From: Streptomyces sp. RerS4
GTDB lineage: Bacteria; Actinomycetota; Actinomycetes; Streptomycetales; Streptomycetaceae
Length of the DNA stretch: 64,000 nt
Reading direction: 5' to 3'
Assembly: GCF_023515955.1 (NCBI RefSeq)
Contig: NZ_CP097322.1
Location: 6,744,501-6,808,500 of the forward strand
A program made the position numbers and the translations under genes. The stretch's first letter is position 1. Each line of letters opens with the position of its first letter. Shown in pieces: positions 8,736 to 16,731 of this stretch. The notes beneath the pieces are model-generated. The model had not been told where the DNA came from. It was given only the letters and a program-made list of their open reading frames with translations, and did not search any database.

Positions 8736-9612
8736 CGGCCGGGTACGCGGCGTCGGCCGGGTGCGCGGCGCCGGTGAGCTGCCCGGCGTCGGCGAGGGCC
8801 GCGCCCGCCGGGGCGTAGCCCGCCACGGCCGACCGTACGCCCGCCAGCAGCGCGGCCGTCACCGGGACCAACGCCAGCCCGGCCAGCAGCCCTTCCGCCG
8901 GAACCAGTCCGTTCCACAGGCCCGAACACCGCAGGCACTCGCGCGCGTGCCGGGCGATGCGCTTGCGCCACAGGGCGGACGGCCGCCCGTCCCAGGTGCC
9001 CGTCACCGCCCGCAGCCCCTCGCACACCGGCCGCGCCTCCAGCGCCCGCTCCACCACGCGGGCCGCCTCCAGCTGGGCCTTCATCCGCTGGACCCGGACC
9101 GCCGTGTGCTGCGTGGGCAGCTCCAGCGCCGCCGACATCTCCGCCCGGGTCAGCTCCCCGGCGCACTCCAGCCACCACAGCGACAGCAGCGCGCGGTCGT
9201 CGGGCTCCAGCCAGCGCGTGGCGCGGGCCGTCTCGCGGCGCTGGCCCGACAGCTGGAGCCGTAGGACGGTCAGATCGGCGAAGTCGGCGCCCGGGTCGGC
9301 GGCGTCCTCGGCCGCCTCCAGGCCGCTCGCCCCGAGGCCGTTGCCACGGGCCTGCCAGTGGGCCCGTATCCGGTTCATCGCGATGGCCACCAGCCAGGAG
9401 CGGAAGCTCTCCTCGGCGCGGAGCCCGGACAGCCCGTCGAGCGCGCGCAGCATGGTGTCCTGCACGACGTCGTCCACGTCGACGGACCCGTTCAGGGCCC
9501 GCCCGACGATGTTGTAGACCAGCGGCAGATGGGCGCTGACGAGTTCGTCCTGCGCTCGGGGATCGCCCGCGCGGGCCGCTGCCACCAGAGCTGCCGTGTG
9601 CTGTGTACTCAT
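8560..9612 (-). CDS. ECF-like sigma factor with fused zinc-finger/membrane anti-sigma-like segment
   Basis: Starts at the ATG at 9612 (MSTQHTAALVAAARAGD). Region 2 is clear (PLVYNIVGRALN, DVDDVVQDTMLRALD) and region 4 follows (ELTRAEMSAALELPTQHTAVRVQR). Then comes HARECLRC, an H-x3-C-x2-C zinc-finger signature typical of anti-sigma factors, and a hydrophobic helix (LLAGLALVPVTAALLAGV). After repeated A-D-A-A motifs the frame loses coding character near 8560-8740, and the +1-shifted frame continues with a second membrane helix and the CAP domain. In this frame no stop occurs until 7783. A frameshift (natural or an assembly error) in the G/C runs is likely; the 3' boundary given is approximate. 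Confidence 0.75.
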
Positions 9613-9681
9613 GTGATGTTCCCTGTCCCGTACCGGCGGTCGATGATGCCCAACAACCGGGAGACCGTCGAGTGCGGCCTC

Positions 9682-9708
9682 GATAACAGTTATCCGGAAG
9701 ATTTTCCG
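9682..9708. promoter_or_regulatory. Palindromes upstream of the sigma-factor gene
   Basis: GATAACAGTTATC (9682-9694) is a perfect 13-bp palindrome, followed directly by CGGAA-N4-TTCCG (9695-9708). The stretch GTTATCCGGA (9689-9698) is identical to bases 3599-3608 upstream of melC1, and GGAAGATTTTCC (9696-9707) differs by one base from GGAAGATCTTCC at 3641. A shared regulator of the two regions is possible. Confidence 0.45.
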
Positions 9709-9810
9709 CGAGACATCGAGAACGGCACCCGAATGGGTAAGGTCTGGACCATGTAGTTCCGATGTCTGAGACGCCGTTCCGCTCCGTGGAACGAATGGAC
9801 TGGGGGGCCG

Positions 9811-10458
9811 ATGTCCTGTCATCCGTACGCGGTAATCACCGCCCAAGGCCTGCTGCCGGTGCTGCGCGACACCGACGCCGACGCGACCGTCCGTCGCACC
9901 GAGGCGCTGCTCGCCGCCGGCTGTCGCGCCGTCGAGTTGACCACCTCCACGCCAGGTTGGGCCGAGGCCGTCGCCCGCACCGCCGCCTCCACCGACGCCC
10001 TCGGCCGCCCCGCGCTGATCGGGGTGGGTACGGTCACCACCACCGCGCACGCCGAACGGGCCCTGGACGCCGGCGCCGGTTTCCTGGTCTCCCCGTACCC
10101 GGCCCCCGAGGTGCGGGCCGTCGCCGTCGCCAGGCGGGCCGTCTTCGTGGAAGGCGGCTTCACCCCCGGCGAGATCGCCGACGCCGCCCGCCGCACGGGC
10201 GCCGCCAAGGTCTTCCCGGCCCACGTCGGCGGCCCCGACTTCGTCCGCTCCCTGAAGGCGGTCCTCCCCGACGCCCTGCTCATCCCGACCGGCGGCATCC
10301 GGCCCGAGGAGGTCCACGCGTGGCTCGCCGCCGGGGCGGGTGCCGTGGGCGTCGGCAGCGGCCTGCCCGAGGATCCGGGCGAACTCGCCGCCCTCTTCGC
10401 GCGGTTGGCCCGGCCCTGCCACGCCGACTGCGCCGACCTCGCCCCCGGGCGCGGCTGA
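9811..10458 (+). CDS. eda: 2-dehydro-3-deoxy-6-phosphogluconate aldolase
   Basis: Class I aldolase cleaving KDPG to pyruvate and glyceraldehyde 3-phosphate, cytoplasmic. 215 aa, the usual size. The Schiff-base lysine is Lys133 in AAKVFPA, the general acid/base Glu42 sits in AVELTTST, and the phosphate-binding loops PTGGIRPEE and VGVGSGLPED are present. The start is preceded by a G-rich run (GGGGGGCCG). It is separated by one base from the PfkB kinase gene, giving the usual kinase/aldolase pair for 2-keto-3-deoxygluconate breakdown. No 6-phosphogluconate dehydratase is in view. Confidence 0.9.
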   Translation: MSCHPYAVITAQGLLPVLRDTDADATVRRTEALLAAGCRAVELTTSTPGWAEAVARTAASTDALGRPALIGVGTVTTTAHAERALDAGAGFLVSPYPAPEVRAVAVARRAVFVEGGFTPGEIADAARRTGAAKVFPAHVGGPDFVRSLKAVLPDALLIPTGGIRPEEVHAWLAAGAGAVGVGSGLPEDPGELAALFARLARPCHADCADLAPGRG

Positions 10459-10459
10459 G

Positions 10460-11473
10460 ATGCCCGCCTCCCCGGCCCCGCGAAGCCAGGGCGACCACGG
10501 TCACCGGGCCGGCGGCTACGACGTGGTCGTCCTCGGCGAGGTCCTGGTCGAGATCCACGCCGACACCCGCCTGCACGAGGCGGTCCACGGCACGGCCGCC
10601 CGCATCTCCTACTCCGGCGACGCCCTCAACGCCGCCGCGGCCGCCGCGGCCGCCGGCGCCCGCACCGCCCTCCTCGCCGTGGTCGCCGACGACGAGTCGA
10701 GCGTGCCCCTGCTGCGCCGCGCCGCCGAACTCGGGGTCGACGTCTCCCACGTACGCCGCGCCCCCCGGCCGAACGGCGCCTACCTGCTGGCCGCCGACAC
10801 CGAGGGCGACCGTGCCTTCGTGTACTGGCGCAGCCAGAGCGCGGGCTCCACCCTGTCCCCGGCCCACATCGACTCCTGGAGCCAGCTGCTGACCGGCGCC
10901 GGAGCCCTGATCACCAGCGGGATCACCGGCGCCCTGTCGCCCGACGCCCGCGAGGCCGTCGTGGCCGCCGCCCGCACCGTGCACGAGGCCGGCGGGCACG
11001 TCACGTACGACCCCAACCACCGCCCCCGGCTCACCGGACGGGCACAGGCCCGCGCCCTGTTGGCCCGGATCGCCCCGCTCGCGGGGCTGCTGAAGACCTC
11101 CTGCCCGGCGGACGCGCTCGCCTTGGTCGACACCGTCGACCCGCCCACCGCGGCCGCCCGCTACCGCGCGCTCGGGGCCCGCGCCGTCGCCGTCACCGCC
11201 GGAGCCGAGCGGCTGCTTCTGGACGACGGCACCGGGGCGGCGTACCACCCCGTCCCCGCCAACCCGGCTCCCGTCGACGCCACCGGGGCGGGGGACTGCT
11301 TCACCGGCACCGCGACCGCCCGGCTGGCGCTGGGCGACACCTTGCGGGACGCGGTGGCCTACGGGGCGGCGGCCGCCTCCCTGTCGGTGTCGGGTCGCGG
11401 CGGCACCGGCCGCGTCCCCTCCTTCGCCGAGACGGCGGCGCTGGCGACACCGGGTCCGGGCCGGCCGGCGTAA
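10460..11473 (+). CDS. kdgK: PfkB-family sugar kinase, probably 2-keto-3-deoxygluconate kinase
   Basis: Ribokinase-fold carbohydrate kinase of 337 aa. The N-terminal motif YDVVVLGEVLVEIH, the substrate-side SGDALNAAAAAAAAG and the C-terminal signature DATGAGDCFTG with its catalytic Asp are all present. The start ATG at 10460 lies one base after the aldolase stop, so the two are surely cotranscribed. Pairing with a KDPG aldolase argues for KDG as the substrate; fructose or other sugars remain possible because PfkB specificity cannot be read from these motifs. Confidence 0.8.
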   Translation: MPASPAPRSQGDHGHRAGGYDVVVLGEVLVEIHADTRLHEAVHGTAARISYSGDALNAAAAAAAAGARTALLAVVADDESSVPLLRRAAELGVDVSHVRRAPRPNGAYLLAADTEGDRAFVYWRSQSAGSTLSPAHIDSWSQLLTGAGALITSGITGALSPDAREAVVAAARTVHEAGGHVTYDPNHRPRLTGRAQARALLARIAPLAGLLKTSCPADALALVDTVDPPTAAARYRALGARAVAVTAGAERLLLDDGTGAAYHPVPANPAPVDATGAGDCFTGTATARLALGDTLRDAVAYGAAAASLSVSGRGGTGRVPSFAETAALATPGPGRPA

Positions 11474-11492
11474 CGCCCCTTCGGGAGCCGCC

Positions 11493-11522
11493 GCCGGGCC
11501 GGATCGGTCCCCGCGGCCCGGC
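11493..11522 (+). terminator. Candidate terminator after the aldolase/kinase pair
   Basis: GCCGGGCC and GGCCCGGC form an 8-bp perfect stem with a 14-nt loop, 20 bp after the kinase stop and without a U-tract, as is common in Streptomyces. Nothing else is seen between 11474 and 11691. Confidence 0.45.
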
Positions 11523-11691
11523 GACGCGGGTCTGGAGGGCGGCGGCTCAGCGGCCGCGCGCGGGCCCTGGTCGACGGCCGCGGTCAGCTCGCCGTCGGCG
11601 CCCACCTCGGCTTCCGCGCCCCGGGCGAGGCGTCCGAAAAACATGCTTCACGGCCCTGGGCTCCTCAAGGCCCCCTCGCTACCCTCCGCGC

Positions 11692-12771
11692 ATGATTCCC
11701 ACGGTGGTCTGGGGCACCGGCAACGTCGGCCGCGCGGCGATCCGCGCCGTCGAGGCCCACCCGGCGCTCGAACTCGTCAGCGTCATCGTCCACAACCCCG
11801 CCAAGATCGGCCGCGACGCGGGCGAACTCGCCGGACTCACCCACTCCTTGGGGGTCAGCGCGACCGACGACATCGAGGCGGTCCTCGCCGCCCGCCCCGC
11901 CGCCGTCGTCTACGCCGCGTCCGGAGACGTACGCCCCGACGACGCGCTCGCCGACATCACCCGCGCCGTCGCCGCCGGCGCGGCCGTCGTCAGCCCCGCC
12001 CTCTACCCCCTCTACGACCACCGCAACGCACCGGCGGAGTTCCGAGACCCCGTGCTCGCCGCCATCGCCGAGGGCGGCGGCTCGCTCTTCGCCTCCGGCG
12101 TGGACCCCGGCTGGGGCAACGACGTCCTGCCGCTGCTGCTCAGCGGCCTCGGCACCACCGTCGACGTGATCCGCTGCCAGGAGATCTTCGACTACTCCAC
12201 GTACGACCAACCGGACTCCGTCCGCGACCTGGTCGGCATGGGCCGGCCCATGGACGATACGCCGATGATGCTCCTGCCCTCCGTCCCCACCATGGTGTGG
12301 GGCGGGCAGATCCGCATGATGGCCCGCGCCCTCGGCGTCGCACTCGACGAGATACGCGAGACCTCGCAGCGGCGCGCGCTCGACACCACCGTCACCACCC
12401 GCACCATGGGCACCTTCGAGGCCGGCACCCAGGGCGCCATCCGCTTCGAGGTGCAGGGCATCGTCGAGGGCGAAGCGCGCATCGTCATCGAGCACGTCAC
12501 CCGCATCCACCCCTCCTGCGCCCCCGATTGGCCCACGCCACCCGACGGGGCCGGCGCCCATCGGGTGATCATCGAGGGACGGCCGCGGATCGAGGTCACC
12601 ATCGAGGCCACCGACGAGGACGAGAACCGTTCGGCGGGCGGCAACGCCACCGCCGTCGGCCGCCTCGTCGGCGCCATCGACTGGCTGGTGGCGGCGGAGC
12701 CCGGCCTCTACGACGCGCTCGACGTCCCGCTGCGGCCCGCAGTCGGCAAACTCGGAAGGAAGCAGCCATGA
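11692..12771 (+). CDS. Dihydrodipicolinate-reductase-like NAD(P)-dependent (amine) dehydrogenase
   Basis: 359-aa oxidoreductase with a Rossmann signature at the extreme N-terminus (VVWGTGNVGRAAIRAV). The general architecture and the segment FASGVDPGWGNDVLPLLL match the DapB-like family annotated as 2,4-diaminopentanoate or amine dehydrogenases. The true substrate is unknown. It overlaps the next gene by ATGA, so it is coupled to a carboxymuconolactone-decarboxylase-family protein. No ribosome site of note precedes the ATG. Confidence 0.75.
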   Translation: MIPTVVWGTGNVGRAAIRAVEAHPALELVSVIVHNPAKIGRDAGELAGLTHSLGVSATDDIEAVLAARPAAVVYAASGDVRPDDALADITRAVAAGAAVVSPALYPLYDHRNAPAEFRDPVLAAIAEGGGSLFASGVDPGWGNDVLPLLLSGLGTTVDVIRCQEIFDYSTYDQPDSVRDLVGMGRPMDDTPMMLLPSVPTMVWGGQIRMMARALGVALDEIRETSQRRALDTTVTTRTMGTFEAGTQGAIRFEVQGIVEGEARIVIEHVTRIHPSCAPDWPTPPDGAGAHRVIIEGRPRIEVTIEATDEDENRSAGGNATAVGRLVGAIDWLVAAEPGLYDALDVPLRPAVGKLGRKQP

Positions 12772-13253
12772 GGATCGACGTTCCCGAAGGTCAGCACCCG
12801 ATCGAGTACGTGTGGGGCGACCTCGTCCCCGGCATCGGCATGGCCGCCGCCAACTTCTCCCTTTCGGTCTACGCCCACACCACCCTGGGCCTGCGGGAGT
12901 TCGAGGCCGCCCGGCTGCGCATCGCGCAGATCAACGGGTGCGTGTTCTGCCTCGATTGGCGGACCGACCGCGACGGGGAGAAGGTCGAGGACGACTTCCC
13001 CGACGCCGTCACCGAGTGGCGCACCACGAAGGCGTTCGACGAACGGACCCGCCTGGCCGCCGAGTACGCGGAACGGTACGCCCTCGACCACCACAACCTG
13101 GACGAGGAGTTCTGGGAGCGGATGACCGCGCACTACAGCCAGGTGGAGATCGTGGAGCTGAGCATGAGCATCGGCTCCTGGCTCGCCTTCGGCCGGCTCA
13201 ACCATGTGCTGGGCCTCGACAGCGTCTGCGTCCTGCCGGGCGGCGGCAGTTGA
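12768..13253 (+). CDS. Carboxymuconolactone-decarboxylase/AhpD-family protein
   Basis: 161-aa all-helical CMD-family protein. The motif RIAQINGCVFCLDWRT carries the C-x2-C pair of AhpD-type peroxidase-active members, with the downstream acidic/histidine pattern (LDHHNLDEEF). AhpD-like proteins use the cysteines for thiol redox chemistry. Translationally coupled to the dehydrogenase upstream (start ATG 12768, preceded by AAGGAAG). The pair is probably one functional unit of unknown substrate. Confidence 0.8.
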   Translation: MRIDVPEGQHPIEYVWGDLVPGIGMAAANFSLSVYAHTTLGLREFEAARLRIAQINGCVFCLDWRTDRDGEKVEDDFPDAVTEWRTTKAFDERTRLAAEYAERYALDHHNLDEEFWERMTAHYSQVEIVELSMSIGSWLAFGRLNHVLGLDSVCVLPGGGS

Positions 13254-13260
13254 CGCGGGC

Positions 13261-13293
13261 CGGGGCCGGCCGGTGTGCCCGGCCGACCCCGGT
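13261..13293. terminator. Bidirectional terminator hairpin
   Basis: CCGGGGCCGGCCGG (13261-13274) and CCGGCCGACCCCGG (13280-13293) make a 14-bp stem with a single mismatch and a 5-nt loop. It lies between the convergent CMD and cholesterol oxidase genes and can serve both. Confidence 0.65.
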
Positions 13294-13308
13294 CGCGACG
13301 TGCCGCCG

Positions 13309-14961
13309 TCAGAGGTCGGTGGCGATGATCTTCTCGATGTTGCGCTCGGCGAGTGCCGTGATCGTCACGAACGGGTTGACGCTGGTGTTGCCGGGGATCA
13401 GCGCTCCGTCGATGACGTAGAGACCCGGGTGGCCGTGCAGCCGGCCGTAGTCGTCGGTCGCCTTCCCCAACACCGCGCCGCCGAGCGGGTGGTAGGTGAG
13501 GTGGTCGCCCCAGATCTTGTTGGTGCCGAAGAGATCGGTCCGGTAGATCGTCCCCTCCTTCGAGTTGATCTTGTCGAAGATGGTCTTCGCCATGTCGATG
13601 GAGGGCTGCTTCCAGGCGGTCTGCCAGTCCAGGTCCACCCTGCCCGCGGCCGCGTTCCACGTGAACCGGGCCCGGTGGGGGTTCTTGGTGATCGAGAGGT
13701 AGAAGGAGGCGTACGTCTCGATCCCGGTCGGCAGCGGCGCGACCTCGGCGAAGGCGCCGCCCGCGTCCCAGTTGTCGATGCCGCCGCAGGGGATGGAGGC
13801 CTGCACCTTGCCGGTGGGGTCCCACATGTGGTTGGCGCGGCCGCACATGACGTTGCCGTTGTCGCCCCAGCCCCTGCCTATCTCGTCGTTGAGGTTCGGC
13901 AGGGCGCCCGTCGCCTTCAGCCGGACCAGCAGCTTGCTGGTGCCGACGCTGCCCGCGGCGAAGAAGACGCGGTCGGCGGTGACGGTCTTGCGGGCGACGA
14001 CGCCGCCGGTGGTGTCGAGCTGCTCGATGACGACCGTGTAGCCGCCACCGCCCGAGGGGGAGACGGTGGTGACCCGGTGCAGGGGGGAGATCGTGACCTT
14101 GCCGGTCGCGCGGGCGGCGGCGAGGTAGGTCTGCTGGAGCGACTTCTTGCCGGCGTTGTTGCCGTAGAGGATCTCGCCGGCGACCGCGGACTTGGGGACG
14201 GTCCCGGCGACCTCCTGCTTCATGTAGTCCCAGTCGTAGACGTCCGGTACGAAGACGAACGGGAACCCGGAGCGCTGGGCGTGCTTGCGGCCGACGCGGG
14301 CGTACTGGTAACAGTCCACCGTCTCGAACCAGTTCGGGTCGATGAGGCCCACCCCGAGCGCGGCGTTGGCGCGGGGGTAGTAGGTGGTGTACATCTCGTC
14401 GGCGTCCACCGTCGGCAGGATGGCGGAGAAGTTCTGCCGCCTGGGCGTCACGGCCATGCCGCCGTTGACGAGCGAGCCGCCGCCGACGCCGCGGCCCTGG
14501 TACACGATGATCCCGCCCATCTCCTCGGCGTCGAGGATGCCCGTGTACCGGGGGACGTCCTTGTCGATGGGGAACCCGAGGAAATTGCTGAGCGGGGCCT
14601 TGGTGCGGGTGCGCAGCCAGTACGAGCGGTAGTCGGGTTTGGTGGTGTTGGCGAAGATCTTGCCGTCGCTGCCCGGGGTGTCCCAGGCCATGCCCATCTC
14701 GACCAGATGGACGTCGACGCCGGCCCGGGCGAGCCGCAGCGCGGCGACGGAGCCGCCGTAGCCGCTTCCGATGATCAACACGGGGACGTGGGCGCCGGAT
14801 GCGATGGGGGTGTCGGCGGCGGCTGCGCGGGCGGTTCGGGCGTGGGCCGGGGTCGTGTTGACCGACAGCGCCATGGCTCCGAGAATGGAACCGGTTCCCG
14901 TCAGGAATCCGCGCCGGGAAACGCCCTTGGAAACCTTGCTGTGCAGGCTTTTGTCACGCAT
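13309..14961 (-). CDS. choA: Cholesterol oxidase (GMC-type, Tat-exported)
   Basis: Secreted FAD enzyme oxidising and isomerising cholesterol to cholest-4-en-3-one. 550 aa with a Tat leader (SKGVSRRGFLTGTG ... AHA), FAD-binding GSGYGGSVAALRLARAG, the glycine-rich YQGRGVGGGSLVNGGM, and C-terminal HPLGGAVLGK and NPFVTITALAERN that carry the His and Asn of the class I GMC active site. The start at 14961 is chosen because GAGGTAGG precedes it at good spacing; an earlier in-frame codon at 14994 lies inside the promoter-like region. No choP-type P450 gene is adjacent. Convergent with the CMD gene. Confidence 0.92.
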   Translation of the reverse strand: MRDKSLHSKVSKGVSRRGFLTGTGSILGAMALSVNTTPAHARTARAAAADTPIASGAHVPVLIIGSGYGGSVAALRLARAGVDVHLVEMGMAWDTPGSDGKIFANTTKPDYRSYWLRTRTKAPLSNFLGFPIDKDVPRYTGILDAEEMGGIIVYQGRGVGGGSLVNGGMAVTPRRQNFSAILPTVDADEMYTTYYPRANAALGVGLIDPNWFETVDCYQYARVGRKHAQRSGFPFVFVPDVYDWDYMKQEVAGTVPKSAVAGEILYGNNAGKKSLQQTYLAAARATGKVTISPLHRVTTVSPSGGGGYTVVIEQLDTTGGVVARKTVTADRVFFAAGSVGTSKLLVRLKATGALPNLNDEIGRGWGDNGNVMCGRANHMWDPTGKVQASIPCGGIDNWDAGGAFAEVAPLPTGIETYASFYLSITKNPHRARFTWNAAAGRVDLDWQTAWKQPSIDMAKTIFDKINSKEGTIYRTDLFGTNKIWGDHLTYHPLGGAVLGKATDDYGRLHGHPGLYVIDGALIPGNTSVNPFVTITALAERNIEKIIATDL

Positions 14962-14970
14962 GTGACCTAC

Positions 14971-15000
14971 CTCACTCTCGACGAGTGAGAACAAGTTCTA
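14971..15000 (-). promoter_or_regulatory. Cholesterol oxidase promoter and leader hairpin
   Basis: On the minus strand TAGAAC (14995-15000) is a plausible -10 hexamer. The short leader contains CTCACTC (14971-14977) and GAGTGAG (14983-14989), a perfect 7-bp inverted repeat with a 5-nt loop whose distal arm abuts the ribosome site. The adjacent AGAAC-AA-GTTCT (14988-14999) is a second dyad over the -10. Either could be an operator or a translation-modulating hairpin. Confidence 0.45.
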
Positions 15001-15142
15001 CTGTCGATTGCCTGGCAAGTCACTACACGCGTCGCGGTAACTTGTGACGGACTCCGTCTGCCGGTCCGGGACGCCATCGCGCCGCGTCCGACGACGGGCG
15101 CCCCGGACCTCGTGGACCTCCCCCACGGGCGGGAGCTTCCGG

Positions 15143-15523
15143 TCAGCCGCCGTACGGGCGGGTGATGATCTCCATGGCGTGGCCGGAGGGGTCGATGAAG
15201 TAGACCCCTCGGCCGCCGTCGTTGTGGTTGATCTCGCCCGGGTGCTTGCGCTGCGGGTCGGCGAAGAACTCCACCCCCGCCGCCTTGATCTTCTCGAAGG
15301 CGGAGTCGAACTCCTCCTCGGAGATGAGGAACGCGTAGTGCTGCGTGGCGATGGACTCGGCCGGAACGGTCGCGAAGTCCAGGGTGACGCCGTTGCTCGT
15401 CGACACGGGAATGAACGGGCCCCATTCGGGACCGACCTCAAGGCCGAGGATGTGCGCCAGGAATTCGGCGGACTCCCGGTTGTCACGGGAGTGGATGATC
15501 GTGTGGTTCAGCTGGACGGACAT
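15143..15523 (-). CDS. VOC (glyoxalase/dioxygenase superfamily) protein
   Basis: 126-aa single-domain VOC protein with two beta-alpha-beta-beta-beta units: LNHTIIHSRDNRESAEFLAH and FIDPSGHAMEIITRP. His, Glu and other likely metal ligands (His7, His63 in TQHYAF, Glu near the C-terminus) are retained, so metal-dependent catalysis is possible. The start at 15523 has GGAGG eight bases upstream. Function cannot be assigned further. Divergent from an aldo/keto reductase gene. Confidence 0.82.
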   Translation of the reverse strand: MSVQLNHTIIHSRDNRESAEFLAHILGLEVGPEWGPFIPVSTSNGVTLDFATVPAESIATQHYAFLISEEEFDSAFEKIKAAGVEFFADPQRKHPGEINHNDGGRGVYFIDPSGHAMEIITRPYGG

Positions 15524-15603
15524 GAGTGATGCCTCCGCAAGGCATGCCACGGCACCTCCATGCCTCACCCGGTCGGTGACCGACACGCGATGCCGTCGGC
15601 ATG

Positions 15604-15699
15604 ATCCTAAACAGCCACCCCGCCCCAAGTCCACCGAATTGCGCCGACATCGGCGAGCCGACCCGACCACCCGGTCCACCGGGCACCACCCCCTAGGAT
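15604..15699. promoter_or_regulatory. Divergent -10 elements for the VOC and AKR genes
   Basis: TAGGAT occurs once on the minus strand (15604-15609), facing the VOC gene, and once on the plus strand (15694-15699), facing the aldo/keto reductase. Both are reasonable -10 hexamers with leaders of roughly 50-80 nt. No convincing -35 is visible for either. Confidence 0.35.
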
Positions 15700-15753
15700 G
15701 ATCACCCCGACCCGTCGGCCGACGGGCCGACGAGTGCGGAGGAGATCAGCCCC

Positions 15754-16701
15754 ATGCGCCACGTCCCCCTGGGAACCTCGGACCTTCAGGTCTCCGTCGT
15801 CGGCCTCGGCTGCAACAACTTCGGCGGCCGGCTCGACGCCCGCGCCACCCGTTCCGTGGTCGACGCGGCCCTCGACGCCGGGGTCACCTTCCTCGACACC
15901 GCCGACATCTACGGCGGACGCGGCGGCTCCGAGAGCCACCTCGGCCAAGCCCTCAAGGGCCGCCGCGACCAAGTCGTGCTCGCCACCAAGTTCGGCTACG
16001 ACGGCGTCGACATGGGGTACGGTCCCGCCGTCGGCCCGCGCGGCGGGCGGGACTACATCCGGCGCGCGGTCGAGGAGTCCCTGCGCCGCCTGGAGACCGA
16101 CCGCATCGACCTCTACCAGCTGCACAGCCCCGACCCCGCCACCCCGATCGCCGACACCCTCGCCGCCCTCGGGGAACTCGTCGCCGAGGGCAAGGTCCGC
16201 TTCATCGGCCACTCCAACTTCACCGGGGCCCAGGTCGACGAGGCGGCCGACGTCGCCCGCGAGATCGGCGCCCACCCCTTCGTTTCGGCCCAGAACGAGT
16301 GGTCGCTCCTCAACCGCGCCGCCGAGCGGGACCTCGTCCCGGCCGCCCGCCGGCACGGCCTCGGCGTCCTGCCGTACTTCCCGCTCGCCAACGGCCTGCT
16401 CACCGGCAAGATCCGTCGGGGCGCCCCCGTCCCCGCCGGATCCCGCCTCGAAGGGCGCGACGCCTACCTCACCGAGGAGCGCCTCGACACCGTCGAAGCC
16501 CTCGCCGCGATCGGCGGGAAGTACGGCCGCACCCTGCTGGAGCTCGCCATCGGCTGGCTCTGCGCCCAGCCCGGCTGCGCCTCCGTCATCGCCGGAGCCA
16601 CCTCTCCCGAGCAGGTACGGGCCAACGCGGCCGTCGCCGACCGGCCCCTCGAAGCCGAACTCCTCGCCGAGATCGAGGCGGTCGCCGCGGACCGGGCCTG
16701 A
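15754..16701 (+). CDS. Aldo/keto reductase
   Basis: NADPH-dependent carbonyl reductase, 315 aa, TIM barrel. The catalytic tetrad is visible: Asp in FLDTADIYGG with its Tyr four residues later, Lys in VVLATKFGYD and His in LYQLHSPD. The C-terminal cofactor motif VIAGATSPEQVRANA is present. GGAGGAG lies seven bases upstream of the ATG. Substrate unknown; convergent with the ABC permease gene. Confidence 0.92.
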   Translation: MRHVPLGTSDLQVSVVGLGCNNFGGRLDARATRSVVDAALDAGVTFLDTADIYGGRGGSESHLGQALKGRRDQVVLATKFGYDGVDMGYGPAVGPRGGRDYIRRAVEESLRRLETDRIDLYQLHSPDPATPIADTLAALGELVAEGKVRFIGHSNFTGAQVDEAADVAREIGAHPFVSAQNEWSLLNRAAERDLVPAARRHGLGVLPYFPLANGLLTGKIRRGAPVPAGSRLEGRDAYLTEERLDTVEALAAIGGKYGRTLLELAIGWLCAQPGCASVIAGATSPEQVRANAAVADRPLEAELLAEIEAVAADRA

Positions 16702-16731
16702 CGGCCGGCCCGGCCCAGGGCGTGACCGGCC

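Noticed and set aside
13204..14988. A 594-codon plus-strand open frame opposite cholesterol oxidase
   Set aside because: Val/Gly/Arg-rich antisense product of a well-conserved minus-strand enzyme gene.
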